DNA from: Flavobacteriales bacterium UBA1986
GTDB taxonomy: Bacteria > Bacteroidota > Bacteroidia > Flavobacteriales_G > Salibacteraceae
Assembly: GCA_002336245.1 (NCBI GenBank)
Contig: DDDG01000019.1
Span: 1-64,000 of the forward strand
Direction of reading: 5' to 3'
DNA length: 64,000 bases
In this document: piece after piece, positions 36,793 through 47,728 of the stretch
Numbering within the stretch: the stretch's first letter is position 1
Layout of the letters: each line of letters begins with the position of its first letter
The notes under the pieces: model-generated
Databases searched by the model: none
What the model saw: only the letters and a program-made list of their open reading frames with translations
What the model was told of the DNA's origin: nothing
Translations under genes and position numbers: made by a program

Positions 36793-37146
36793 ATGGGAAT
36801 TACTAAACTAGAAAGAAGACAAAGAATCAAGTTTCGCGTTCGTAAGAAGATTACGGGTACAGCGGAGCGTCCTCGCCTTTCAATTTTCAGAAGCAACAAG
36901 CAATTGTATGCTCAGTTAATTGACGATGTTGCAGGAAGCACTTTAGTGGGCATGGGTTCTATAAGCGATAAGGCAGGACAAAAAAGCCCTAGACAAGAGC
37001 AAGCTGCCAAATTGGGAAAGGCCTTCGCCGAAAAAGCGAAAGCAGCAGGATATGGTGATGTAGTATTCGATCGTAACGGATTTCTATATCATGGAAGAGT
37101 TAAATCATTTGCAGATGCTGCTAGAGAAGCAGGCTTGAAATTTTAA
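36793..37146 (+). CDS. rplR: 50S ribosomal protein L18
   Basis: 117 residues. L18 carries 5S rRNA into the large subunit together with L5. The basic N-terminus ([20 protein letters not shown]) and the motifs [18 protein letters not shown] and [20 protein letters not shown] are typical of the family. rpsE follows after 5 bases. Confidence 0.97.
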   Translation: MGITKLERRQRIKFRVRKKITGTAERPRLSIFRSNKQLYAQLIDDVAGSTLVGMGSISDKAGQKSPRQEQAAKLGKAFAEKAKAAGYGDVVFDRNGFLYHGRVKSFADAAREAGLKF

Positions 37147-37151
37147 GAAGC

Positions 37152-37670
37152 ATGTCAAACGCGAATACTAAACGAGTAAAATCAAGCGAGATTGAGTTGA
37201 AAGACAAGCTCGTGAGCATCCGTCGAGTTACCAAAGTAACCAAGGGTGGACGAACTTTCGGCTTCTCAGCGATCGTTGTAGTTGGAAATGAAAATGGTGT
37301 AGTAGGTCACGGACTTGGAAAAGCCAAGGAAGTCACTGGCGCCATTGCAAAAGCCATCGACGATGCGAAGAAGAACCTAATTAAAGTTCCAATTATCCAT
37401 GGAACAATTCCTCATGAACAAATTGGAAAATTTGGAGGATCAAGAGTCTTCTTGAAACCTGCGTCAAACGGTACTGGTGTTATTGCTGGTGGTGCGATGC
37501 GTGCGGTTTTAGAGAGTGTTGGTGTAACCGATGTCTTGGCGAAATCTAAAGGTTCTTCGAATCCAAACAATGTGGTTCGCGCAACAATGGTTGCTCTTGC
37601 TGAAATGCGAGATGCATACACAGTTGCTCGTCATAGAGGAATTACAATTGACAAAGTATTCAACGGTTAG
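37152..37670 (+). CDS. rpsE: 30S ribosomal protein S5
   Basis: 172 residues. S5 guards translational accuracy at the S4-S5 interface and faces the mRNA channel. The dsRBD-like N-terminal part ([20 protein letters not shown]) and the region [20 protein letters not shown] are highly conserved. rpmD begins 4 bases after the stop. Confidence 0.98.
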   Translation: MSNANTKRVKSSEIELKDKLVSIRRVTKVTKGGRTFGFSAIVVVGNENGVVGHGLGKAKEVTGAIAKAIDDAKKNLIKVPIIHGTIPHEQIGKFGGSRVFLKPASNGTGVIAGGAMRAVLESVGVTDVLAKSKGSSNPNNVVRATMVALAEMRDAYTVARHRGITIDKVFNG

Positions 37671-37674
37671 AGTC

Positions 37675-37854
37675 ATGGCGAAAATTAAAATTACACAAGT
37701 ACGCAGCATCATTCGACGACCAGAACGTCAGAAGAGAACGATGCAAGCTTTGGGTCTGCGTAAGATCAATGCAAGCGTAGAAGTTGAAGCTACCGACCAG
37801 ATTCTTGGTATGGTGAACAAGGTGAAACACTTGGTGAAAACTGAAAATATTTAG
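37675..37854 (+). CDS. rpmD: 50S ribosomal protein L30
   Basis: 59 residues from the ATG at 37675 (MAKIKITQVRSII). The frame is open further upstream within rpsE, but only this start gives the normal length. L30 is a small alpha/beta protein near helix 38 of 23S rRNA. RRPERQKRTMQALGLRKIN is the family signature. Spacing is 4 bases on both sides. Confidence 0.96.
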   Translation: MAKIKITQVRSIIRRPERQKRTMQALGLRKINASVEVEATDQILGMVNKVKHLVKTENI

Positions 37855-37858
37855 TACA

Positions 37859-38311
37859 ATGGAATTGCACAATCTTAAACCGGCGGAGGGATCCACCAAA
37901 AGCGAAAAGCGAGTCGGTCGTGGTGAAGGAAGTACCAGAGGTGGTACCTCTACTAGAGGTATGAATGGTCAGAAGGCGCGTTCAGGTTACTCGAAGAAAC
38001 GAGGATTTGAAGGTGGTCAGATGCCACTTCAACGTCGTGTTCCGAAATTTGGCTTTACCAATATCAACCGTGTTGAGTTCAGAGGAATTAACCTTGATGT
38101 TCTTCAATACCTAGTTGACGAAAAGAAAGTAAAAGAAATCAACCCTGAGGTTTTGATCGAGAATGGACTGATTGCAAAAAAGGATTTGGTAAAAATTCTT
38201 GGACGTGGTGAGCTCAGCGTAAAGATTGATGTAACGGCAGACGCATTTTCTAAGTCTGCTCTAAAAGCCATCGAAGACAAAGGCGGCAAAGCCAGCCTGG
38301 TAAACGGATAA
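37859..38311 (+). CDS. rplO: 50S ribosomal protein L15
   Basis: 150 residues. L15 joins late in 50S assembly and has a long Gly/Arg-rich N-terminal tail that runs into the rRNA core: KRVGRGEGSTRGGTSTRG, then KKRGFEGGQMPLQRRVPK. The C-terminal domain begins near residue 70. secY starts only one base after the stop. Confidence 0.97.
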   Translation: MELHNLKPAEGSTKSEKRVGRGEGSTRGGTSTRGMNGQKARSGYSKKRGFEGGQMPLQRRVPKFGFTNINRVEFRGINLDVLQYLVDEKKVKEINPEVLIENGLIAKKDLVKILGRGELSVKIDVTADAFSKSALKAIEDKGGKASLVNG

Positions 38312-38312
38312 G

Positions 38313-39644
38313 ATGAAGCGATTTTTTGAAACCATAGCAAACATCTACCGCATCGAGGAACTGCGCAATCGGATTCTCTACACTCTTGGATTTATTCTGA
38401 TCTACAGACTGGGTTCATTTGTTGTTTTGCCGGGCGTGAATTCAGTGGATTTGCAGAACAATGCGCAAAGTGCGCAGGGTCTTGCGGCCATTCTGAATCT
38501 CTTTGCAGGTGGAGCTTTTTCGAGAGCTTCCATTTTCGCACTTGGTATCATGCCTTACATCTCGGCATCGATTGTGATGCAGCTCCTGCAAATTGCCATT
38601 CCTTCTTTCCAGAAGATGCAAAAGGAAGGTGACAGCGGACGTAAGAAAATCACTCAATGGACGCGTCTTTTGACGATTGCGATTACAGCAGCTCAGGCTC
38701 CTGGTTACATTGCAACTCAAATTCCTCCTTCAGCGATTGTTGATCCTGGAACCTTTTTCTGGTTGTCTTCAACTGTAATATTGGTTACAGGAACCATGTT
38801 CGTAATGTGGTTGGGTGAAAAGATTACCGACAAAGGAATTGGAAATGGTATTTCCCTTTTGATCATGATTGGAATCATCGCAGGCTTTCCAACGTCATTC
38901 TTGTTTGAAGTTGATTCGTTGACAACAAACGGTGGTGGTTTTGTAATCCTATTGGTTGAATTGGTATTCCTTCTTCTCGTGATCATAGCAACCGTATTGC
39001 TTGTACAAGGTGTTCGACGTGTACCGGTGAATTACGCCAAGAAATTGGTCGGAAACGCTCAGTACGGAGGAGCACGTCAGTACATTCCTTTAAAAGTAAA
39101 TGCAGCTGGTGTAATGCCAATCATCTTCGCCCAGGCGATTATGTTCTTGCCATTATCCTTGGTTTCATTGCCTGGTTTTAATGGTGATTTCTTTACATCA
39201 TTCGCCTCCTTATTTGCTGACATTACAGGCTTTTGGTACAACGCAGTATTCTTTATAATGATCATCCTTTTCACGTATTTCTATACGGCGATTACTATCA
39301 ATCCGAAGCAAATGGCCGACGATTTGAAGAAAAATGGAGGATTCATTCCAGGAGTTAAACCGGGAGTTCATACTTCCGAGTTTCTTGATAATATTCTTTC
39401 GAAGATTACCCTTCCCGGATCTGTATTTCTGGGACTGATTGCAATTTTGCCTTCATTCGCGATGATTGCGGGTGTAAGTCAAGGTTTTGCATTTTTCTTC
39501 GGAGGCACATCCTTGTTGATTATGGTGGGCGTTACGCTCGACACACTTCAACAGGTTGAAAGTTATTTGCTCATGAGACATTACGATGGCTTGATGAAGT
39601 CCGGACGCATACAAGGCCGGTCGACTTCAGCTATTGGAATTTAA
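38313..39644 (+). CDS. secY: Preprotein translocase subunit SecY
   Basis: 443 residues with ten predicted membrane segments; the channel of the Sec translocon in the inner membrane. The first segment (LYTLGFILIYRLGSFVVLPGV), the plug region behind it, the motif GISLLIMIGIIAGFP and the last part QQVESYLLMRHYDGLMKSGRI are clear. It sits after rplO, and map follows after 11 bases with no adk between them. Confidence 0.98.
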   Translation: MKRFFETIANIYRIEELRNRILYTLGFILIYRLGSFVVLPGVNSVDLQNNAQSAQGLAAILNLFAGGAFSRASIFALGIMPYISASIVMQLLQIAIPSFQKMQKEGDSGRKKITQWTRLLTIAITAAQAPGYIATQIPPSAIVDPGTFFWLSSTVILVTGTMFVMWLGEKITDKGIGNGISLLIMIGIIAGFPTSFLFEVDSLTTNGGGFVILLVELVFLLLVIIATVLLVQGVRRVPVNYAKKLVGNAQYGGARQYIPLKVNAAGVMPIIFAQAIMFLPLSLVSLPGFNGDFFTSFASLFADITGFWYNAVFFIMIILFTYFYTAITINPKQMADDLKKNGGFIPGVKPGVHTSEFLDNILSKITLPGSVFLGLIAILPSFAMIAGVSQGFAFFFGGTSLLIMVGVTLDTLQQVESYLLMRHYDGLMKSGRIQGRSTSAIGI

Positions 39645-39655
39645 GTCGAGTTCGG

Positions 39656-40432
39656 ATGGTCTATTTGAAGACTGAAGAAGAGATTGAGTTAGTTAGAATA
39701 AGTTCTTTGCTTGTTGGTAAGACACATGGAGTGCTTGCACCCCATATCGTCCCAGGAGTTGTTCCGGAAGAACTTGACCGCATTGCGGAAGAGTTTATTC
39801 GCGACAATGGAGCCACGCCAAGCTTTTTTGGTTATAATGGGTTTCCTAAGTCCATCTGCGTTTCTATAAACGAAGAGGTGGTGCATGGAATTCCTTCCAA
39901 AGAGCCTTTGAAAAACGGAGACATCGTATCAGTTGATATCGGTGTTTACAAAAACGGTTTTCATGGTGATTCAGCATACACTTACGAAGTAGGTGAGGTT
40001 GATGAAGAGGTTCACTTGTTGTTGGAGCGCACTAAAGAATCCTTGATGCGTGGCATTAAGGCAGCGAAAGCTGGAAATCGAATTGGTGATATTGGACATG
40101 CCATTCAATCTTACGTTGAAGACTTTGGTTACGGAGTAGTTCGTGAACTTGTCGGACACGGTTTAGGTCGAGACTTGCATGAATCTCCGGAGGTACCAAA
40201 CTATGGTACTCAAGGTAGAGGAAAAAAGTTGGTTGAAGGAATGGTCTTGGCAATAGAACCGATGGTTAATCTTGGTGTTCGCGAAATACGTCAACTCCGA
40301 GATGGTTGGACCATTGTTACTCGCGATGGAAAGCCCTCTGCTCATTTTGAGCACGATGTGGTGATCCGGAAAGATGGAGCAGAAGTCTTATCGACATTTG
40401 AATTTGTAGAAAAAGAATTGGTTAAAAGCTAA
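39656..40432 (+). CDS. map: Type I methionine aminopeptidase
   Basis: 258 residues. Removes the initiator Met from nascent proteins at the ribosome. Metal ligands are found in the expected motifs: VSVDIGVYKNGFHGDSAYTY (two Asp), VGHGLGRDLHESPEV (His), VLAIEPMV (Glu) and AHFEHDVVI (Glu). The TAA stop is directly followed by the ATG of infA, so both belong to one transcript. Confidence 0.97.
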   Translation: MVYLKTEEEIELVRISSLLVGKTHGVLAPHIVPGVVPEELDRIAEEFIRDNGATPSFFGYNGFPKSICVSINEEVVHGIPSKEPLKNGDIVSVDIGVYKNGFHGDSAYTYEVGEVDEEVHLLLERTKESLMRGIKAAKAGNRIGDIGHAIQSYVEDFGYGVVRELVGHGLGRDLHESPEVPNYGTQGRGKKLVEGMVLAIEPMVNLGVREIRQLRDGWTIVTRDGKPSAHFEHDVVIRKDGAEVLSTFEFVEKELVKS

Positions 40433-40651
40433 ATGGCAAAACAGGCATCGATAGAGCAAGACGGGACAATCGTGGAATCATTAGGTAACGCGATGTTTAG
40501 AGTCGAACTTGAAAATGGGCACAGCATCACTGCGCACATTTCAGGGAAGATGAGGATGTATTACATCAAAATCTTACCTGGAGACCGTGTAAAAGTGGAG
40601 ATGTCTCCTTACGATTTATCAAAGGGTCGTATTACTTATCGATACAAATAG
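40433..40651 (+). CDS. infA: Translation initiation factor IF-1
   Basis: 72 residues, the standard length, forming an OB fold. IF-1 blocks the A site and supports IF-2 and IF-3 during initiation. [44 protein letters not shown] and [15 protein letters not shown] are near-universal. The start codon abuts the map stop and rpmJ begins 7 bases after. Confidence 0.98.
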   Translation: MAKQASIEQDGTIVESLGNAMFRVELENGHSITAHISGKMRMYYIKILPGDRVKVEMSPYDLSKGRITYRYK

Positions 40652-40658
40652 TGAAGAG

Positions 40659-40775
40659 ATGAAAGTTAGAGCATCTGTTAAAAAACGCAGTGAGGATTGC
40701 AAAATCGTGAAACGAAAGGGACGCGTTTATGTGATCAACAAGAAGAATCCTAAGTTCAAACAAAGACAAGGTTAA
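40659..40775 (+). CDS. rpmJ: 50S ribosomal protein L36, zinc-free type
   Basis: 38 residues: [19 protein letters not shown] at the start and [10 protein letters not shown] at the end. L36 is the smallest large-subunit protein and stabilises 23S rRNA near the stalk base. The zinc ligands of the classical form are Cys11, Cys14, Cys27 and His33; here they are Ser11, Cys14, Asn27 and Phe33, so zinc cannot be bound. Spacing of 7 bases from infA and 6 bases to rpsM confirms the position usual for the gene. Confidence 0.95.
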   Translation: MKVRASVKKRSEDCKIVKRKGRVYVINKKNPKFKQRQG

Positions 40776-40781
40776 AAGATT

Positions 40782-41159
40782 ATGGCTCGGATAGCAGGAA
40801 TCGACCTTCCCCGGAAGAAGCGCGGCATTATAAGCCTCACTTACATCTATGGAATAGGACCAAAAAATGCCACAGATATTTTGATGGCAGCTGGTGTAGA
40901 TCCCAACAAACATGTTGCGGATTGGAATGATGATGAGTTGGCCAAAATACGGCAGATACTCAACGATAATTATAAGGTTGAAGGAGCGTTGCGCTCTGAG
41001 GTGCAGTTGAACATCAAGCGATTGATGGACATCGGTTGCTACCGAGGAATTCGTCACCGTTCTGGTTTACCTTTGCGCGGTCAACGCACAAAGAACAACA
41101 GCCGGACAAGAAAAGGTAAACGCAAGACAGTTGCGAACAAAAAGCAAGTAGGTAAATAA
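40782..41159 (+). CDS. rpsM: 30S ribosomal protein S13
   Basis: 125 residues. S13 makes bridges B1a/B1b and touches P-site tRNA with its basic tail ([20 protein letters not shown]). [21 protein letters not shown] and [19 protein letters not shown] are the family marks. It begins the alpha-operon block S13-S11-S4-RpoA-L17. Confidence 0.98.
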   Translation: MARIAGIDLPRKKRGIISLTYIYGIGPKNATDILMAAGVDPNKHVADWNDDELAKIRQILNDNYKVEGALRSEVQLNIKRLMDIGCYRGIRHRSGLPLRGQRTKNNSRTRKGKRKTVANKKQVGK

Positions 41160-41168
41160 CCCTGAAGC

Positions 41169-41552
41169 ATGGCAAAGTCAAGTTCTAAAAAACTTAAAGT
41201 CAAAGTTGATGCAGTTGGAGAGGCGCACATTCAAGCCACTTTCAATAACATCATCATTAGTTTGACAAACACCAGCGGACAAGTAATTTCTTGGTCTTCC
41301 GCAGGTAAAATGGGATTCAGAGGTTCTAAGAAGAACACTCCTTATGCTGCTCAAACAGCAGCCGAAGATTGCGCGAAAGTTGCCTTTGAAAGAGGATTGC
41401 GCAAAGTGAAGTTGTATGTAAAAGGGCCTGGGTCTGGACGTGAGTCTGCGATTCGCACCCTGCACAACAACGGCATCCAAGTAGTAGAAATTACTGATGT
41501 AACTCCACTACCGCACAACGGATGCAGACCACCGAAAAGGAGAAGAGTTTAA
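41169..41552 (+). CDS. rpsK: 30S ribosomal protein S11
   Basis: 127 residues. S11 is on the platform of the 30S subunit near the mRNA exit (anti-Shine-Dalgarno) site. [38 protein letters not shown] and [18 protein letters not shown] are all conserved. Located 9 bases after rpsM and 21 before rpsD. Confidence 0.98.
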   Translation: MAKSSSKKLKVKVDAVGEAHIQATFNNIIISLTNTSGQVISWSSAGKMGFRGSKKNTPYAAQTAAEDCAKVAFERGLRKVKLYVKGPGSGRESAIRTLHNNGIQVVEITDVTPLPHNGCRPPKRRRV

Positions 41553-41573
41553 TAATTAAAGGATAGTAGAGAG

Positions 41574-42182
41574 ATGGCAAGATATAGAGGGCCAAAATCC
41601 AAAATCGCTAGAAAGTTTCGTGAACCAATTTTTGGTCCCGATAAGGCACTTGAGAGGAAAAATTATCCTCCTGGGATGCACGGACCAAACAAGCGAAGAA
41701 TGAAGCAATCGGAATATGCGGTTCAACTTCAGGAAAAGCAAAGAGCGAAGTACACCTACGGAATTCTTGAGCGTCAGTTCAGAAACATGTTCGAAAAGGC
41801 TTCTAGAGCAAAAGGCATTACAGGTGAGAACCTATTGCGTCTTTGTGAAGGACGATTGGACAATGTTGTATTCCGTATGGGCGTGTCAAACAGTCGCCGC
41901 GGTGCAAGACAACTCGTTACACACCGTCACATTACGGTAAATGGTGAGGTTGTGAACATCCCTTCTTTTCAGCTAAAGGCTGGAGATAAAGTCGGTGTGC
42001 GCGAGCGTTCAAAAGCAATGATTGCAATTCAGTCCTCTTTGTCAACGTCGAACGTTGCGAACTACGACTGGTTGGAATTTGATCAAACTACGATGGTTGG
42101 AACATTCATCAATTCTCCTGAGAGAATCATGATTCCAGAAAACATCAAGGAATCGTTGATCGTGGAACTCTATTCGAAATAA
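41574..42182 (+). CDS. rpsD: 30S ribosomal protein S4
   Basis: 202 residues. S4 starts assembly of the 16S 5' domain and, with S5, sets accuracy; in E. coli it represses the alpha operon. [20 protein letters not shown], the zinc-free N-terminal domain (no CxxC) and the S4 RNA-binding domain ([20 protein letters not shown]) are clear. The gap to rpoA is 19 bases. Confidence 0.98.
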   Translation: MARYRGPKSKIARKFREPIFGPDKALERKNYPPGMHGPNKRRMKQSEYAVQLQEKQRAKYTYGILERQFRNMFEKASRAKGITGENLLRLCEGRLDNVVFRMGVSNSRRGARQLVTHRHITVNGEVVNIPSFQLKAGDKVGVRERSKAMIAIQSSLSTSNVANYDWLEFDQTTMVGTFINSPERIMIPENIKESLIVELYSK

Positions 42183-42201
42183 TAAAGAACAAGGAAAAGA
42201 A

Positions 42202-43197
42202 ATGGCAATACTTGATTTTCAGAAGCCGGACAAGGTAATTATGTTGAATTCCGACGACCGCATTGGTCAGTTTGAGTTCCGACCACTTGAGCCAGGTTAC
42301 GGTATTACGATAGGTAACTCATTGCGCAGAATTCTTCTTTCTTCATTGGAAGGATATGCCGTTACTTCTATTAAAGTTGAAGGGGTTGATCACGAATTCT
42401 CTACTGTAAAAGGAGTTCATGAGGACGTTACCGAAGTCATCTTGAACTTGAAACAAGTGCGTTTCAAGCAGCAAATTCAAGACACGGATGATGAGCGCAT
42501 CACCGTTAAGATGAAAGGTAAGGACAAGTTGACTGCAGGAGACATCGGACAGTTCACTTCAGGTTTTCAGGTATTAAACCCAGACTTGGTGATTTGCCAT
42601 ATGGATGAGTCAGTAGACTTGAGTATCCAGATGAGCATCAACAAGGGCCGTGGTTATGTTCCTAGTGAGGAGAACAGCATTATTGATGCACAGGTTGGTG
42701 AGGTATCGATTGACTCAATCTTTACTCCGATTCGAAACGTGAAGTACTCTATTGAGAACTATCGTGTAGAACAGAAAACTGACTACGAGAAATTGGTTCT
42801 TGAAATTGAAACCGATGGTTCAATTCACCCAAAAGAAGCCTTGAAGGAGGCAGCGAAGATTCTCATTCACCACTTCATGCTTTTCTCTGACGAACGTATT
42901 ACGCTCGACGATGAGGATAAAGCAGCGGAGGAAGAGTTTGATGAAACTTCACTTCACATGCGTCAATTATTGAAGACTAAATTGGTTGATTTGGATCTTT
43001 CAGTTCGTGCATTGAACTGTTTGAGAGCCGCTGAAATCGATACACTCGGAGATTTGGTGCAGTATGATAAGAACGATATGCTCAAGTTCAGAAACTTCGG
43101 TAAGAAGTCATTGACAGAATTGGAGGATCTCGTTGAAGCAAAAGGCCTTTCATTTGGAATGAATCTTTCCAAGTACAAGTTGGACCTACAGAAATAA
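42202..43197 (+). CDS. rpoA: RNA polymerase subunit alpha
   Basis: 331 residues. The N-terminal domain (to about 235) dimerises and holds beta and beta-prime: [20 protein letters not shown]. After an acidic linker ([13 protein letters not shown]) comes the C-terminal domain (about 255-325) that binds promoter UP elements and activators, with [20 protein letters not shown] and [16 protein letters not shown]. Placed between rpsD and rplQ as in most bacteria. Confidence 0.98.
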   Translation: MAILDFQKPDKVIMLNSDDRIGQFEFRPLEPGYGITIGNSLRRILLSSLEGYAVTSIKVEGVDHEFSTVKGVHEDVTEVILNLKQVRFKQQIQDTDDERITVKMKGKDKLTAGDIGQFTSGFQVLNPDLVICHMDESVDLSIQMSINKGRGYVPSEENSIIDAQVGEVSIDSIFTPIRNVKYSIENYRVEQKTDYEKLVLEIETDGSIHPKEALKEAAKILIHHFMLFSDERITLDDEDKAAEEEFDETSLHMRQLLKTKLVDLDLSVRALNCLRAAEIDTLGDLVQYDKNDMLKFRNFGKKSLTELEDLVEAKGLSFGMNLSKYKLDLQK

Positions 43198-43220
43198 GAA
43201 CAGCTCAGAACTGAATTGCA

Positions 43221-43868
43221 ATGAGACACGGAAAAAAGTTTAATCACCTCGGTAGAAAAGTTGGTCATCGTAGAGCGATGTTATCCAACATGGCTTGCTC
43301 GCTGATTGAACACAAACAGATCAACACTACTACGGCTAAAGCAAAAGCTTTGCGCGTATATATTGAGCCTCTTTTGACAAAATCAAAAGACGATTCAACG
43401 CACAGTCGTCGTGTGGTATTTGGATATCTACAGAATAAACACGTAGTAACTGAACTCTTTAGAGAGATTGCTCCGAAAATTCAAGATCGTCCAGGTGGAT
43501 ACACTCGAATCATCAAAACTGGTTTTCGCCAGGGAGATGGTGCTGAGATGGCTATGATAGAATTGGTTGACTTTAACGAGATCTATTCTCCAACTGAAAA
43601 GAAAACTAAGTCTCGAAGACGTCGCAAGTCTAGCGGTTCCACTGAACCAAAAGCTGCAGCAGCTGTTGAGATTGCTGAAGAAGCGGAAGTTATAGTTGAA
43701 GAGACTCCTGAAGTTGTTGAAGACGTGAAAGTTGAAACTTCTCCGGAAGCTGAAGTAACTGCGGAAGCAGCTCCTGAAGTGAAAGAAACAGAAGAAAAAA
43801 CTGAGTCTGATGAGCCAAAAGCGTCATCTGAAAATGAGTCCGATTCAAAAGAAGAGAAGAAAGACTAA
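43221..43868 (+). CDS. rplQ: 50S ribosomal protein L17 with long acidic tail
   Basis: 215 residues. The first 120 are a normal L17 ([41 protein letters not shown]). After a basic patch ([14 protein letters not shown]) a tail of about 80 residues follows, made almost only of Glu, Ala, Val, Lys, Ser and Pro (for example [19 protein letters not shown]). It is low-complexity and likely disordered. Extended L17 proteins occur in Bacteroidota, but this tail is long. It is the last gene before the terminator at 43895-43927. Confidence 0.96.
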   Translation: MRHGKKFNHLGRKVGHRRAMLSNMACSLIEHKQINTTTAKAKALRVYIEPLLTKSKDDSTHSRRVVFGYLQNKHVVTELFREIAPKIQDRPGGYTRIIKTGFRQGDGAEMAMIELVDFNEIYSPTEKKTKSRRRRKSSGSTEPKAAAAVEIAEEAEVIVEETPEVVEDVKVETSPEAEVTAEAAPEVKETEEKTESDEPKASSENESDSKEEKKD

Positions 43869-43894
43869 TTGAACATACATTTCAAAATAGAAAA

Positions 43895-43927
43895 GGGGTT
43901 TTACGTTGAGTGAAATCCCTTTTTTTG
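43895..43927 (+). terminator. Terminator at the end of the ribosomal super-operon
   Basis: Stem GGGGTTTTAC with GTGAAATCCC (two G-T pairs), loop GTTGA, then TTTTTTT. It is placed 26 bases after the rplQ stop and only 5 bases before the carA ATG, so carA must be read through or be started from inside this region. Confidence 0.75.
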
Positions 43928-43932
43928 TGCCT

Positions 43933-46316
<2,384 letters not shown>

Positions 46317-46348
46317 TTGGGGCTCTCGGAAATGCGAAGGCAAATTTG
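46317..46348 (+). promoter_or_regulatory. Candidate promoter of gltA
   Basis: TTG (46317-46319), 21 bases, then CAAATTTG (46341-46348), one base off TAnnTTTG. It lies just after the eno stop and about 75 bases before the gltA ATG. Confidence 0.4.
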
Positions 46349-46423
46349 TATTTTCGTAGCAACTGGAAATTGGACTATTGTAGGCCAATGCCTCCCCAGG
46401 ACTCATTGAAAAATAGAAGGATT

Positions 46424-47707
46424 ATGGCAAATGTAGAATTGATCATCGACGGAGAAAGACACGAATTTCCAGTCGTTGAAGGAACGGAAAAGGAGAAGGC
46501 CATTGATATCAGTAAGTTGCGTGCGAAAACTGGTTACGTAACCTTAGACCCAGGGTATAAGAACACTGGAGCTACAATGAGCGCCATTACCTTTCTAAAT
46601 GGTGAAGAGGGAATTCTTCGATACCGTGGATATTCTATTGAAGAGTTGGCCGACAGAGCGGACTTTTTGGAGGTAGCCTACTTGGTTATTTTTGGTGAAT
46701 TACCAAATGAGGCCCAGTACTCAGAGTTTAAAAATGACATCAAGGTGCACACCTTGGTTCATGAAGAGATTAAAAACATCCTCGACGGTTTTCCTTCGAA
46801 CGCCCACCCAATGGGGGTTTTGAGTGCATTACTTTCCTCTTTAACTGCATTCTATCCTAACTCATTGGATCCGAATCGTTCAGCTCATGAAGTGCATTTG
46901 AGCATCATTCGACTCCTCGCCAAGATGCCCACCTTAGCAGCTTGGTCTTACAAAAACGAAAAAGGACAACCGGTGAACTACCCCGACAATGGTCTTGACT
47001 ATTGTGGGAATTTCTTGAAAATGATGTTTGCTGTTCCAACGGAGCCTTATACGGTGAACCCAGTTGTGGAAAGCGCACTCAACAAATTGTTGATTCTTCA
47101 CGCGGAGCACGAACAGAATTGCTCTACTTCTACGGTAAGAATTGTAGGTTCATCACAATCGAGTTTGTATTCTTCCATCTCTGCTGGAGTAAGTGCCCTT
47201 TGGGGACCTCTTCACGGAGGTGCGAATCAAGCGGTAATTGAAATGTTGGAAAGCATTCGTCGCGATGGAGGTGATACTGAAAAGTATCTAGCCAAGGCGA
47301 AGGATAAAGAAGATCCTTTCCGCTTGATGGGCTTCGGGCACAGAGTGTACAAAAACTTTGACCCACGCGCCCGCATCATCAAAAAGGCAGCCGACGATGT
47401 ATTGGAGAACCTAGGAGTAGACGATCCAATTTTGGAGATTGCCAAGAAGCTTGAAGAAGCGGCGTTAAATGATCCTTATTTCGTGGAGCGCAAGCTTTAC
47501 CCGAACGTTGATTTTTATTCTGGAATCATCTACCGTGCAATTGGAATTCCGACGCAAATGTTCACTGTAATGTTCGCGCTAGGAAGATTGCCAGGTTGGA
47601 TTGCACAATGGAAAGAAATGCGTGAAAACAACGAGCCTATCGGACGTCCACGTCAGATATACACTGGCCACAACTTGCGTTCGTTTGTAGAGCGAGGTGA
47701 TCGCTAA
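46424..47707 (+). CDS. gltA: Citrate synthase
   Basis: 427 residues from the ATG at 46424 (MANVELIIDGERHEFPV), which follows an AGAAGG ribosome site; the frame runs further upstream to a TTG without family support. It condenses acetyl-CoA and oxaloacetate at the entry of the TCA cycle. Catalytic regions are LHAEHEQNCSTSTVR, FGHRVYKNFDPRA and VDFYSGIIYRAIGIP. Length and motifs match the type II enzymes of Gram-negative bacteria. It ends 21 bases before the convergent acyl-CoA dehydrogenase stop, with no clear terminator in between. Confidence 0.97.
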   Translation: MANVELIIDGERHEFPVVEGTEKEKAIDISKLRAKTGYVTLDPGYKNTGATMSAITFLNGEEGILRYRGYSIEELADRADFLEVAYLVIFGELPNEAQYSEFKNDIKVHTLVHEEIKNILDGFPSNAHPMGVLSALLSSLTAFYPNSLDPNRSAHEVHLSIIRLLAKMPTLAAWSYKNEKGQPVNYPDNGLDYCGNFLKMMFAVPTEPYTVNPVVESALNKLLILHAEHEQNCSTSTVRIVGSSQSSLYSSISAGVSALWGPLHGGANQAVIEMLESIRRDGGDTEKYLAKAKDKEDPFRLMGFGHRVYKNFDPRARIIKKAADDVLENLGVDDPILEIAKKLEEAALNDPYFVERKLYPNVDFYSGIIYRAIGIPTQMFTVMFALGRLPGWIAQWKEMRENNEPIGRPRQIYTGHNLRSFVERGDR

Positions 47708-47728
47708 AAGCTATCTACCCCAGTCTTT

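Noticed and set aside
43906..43932. TTG start of carA
   Set aside because: It falls in the loop of the ribosomal operon terminator; the ATG at 43933 gives the normal CarA N-terminus.
46346..46423. Upstream-extended start of gltA at a TTG
   Set aside because: The extra 26 residues have no family support, and the ATG at 46424 follows a good ribosome site.
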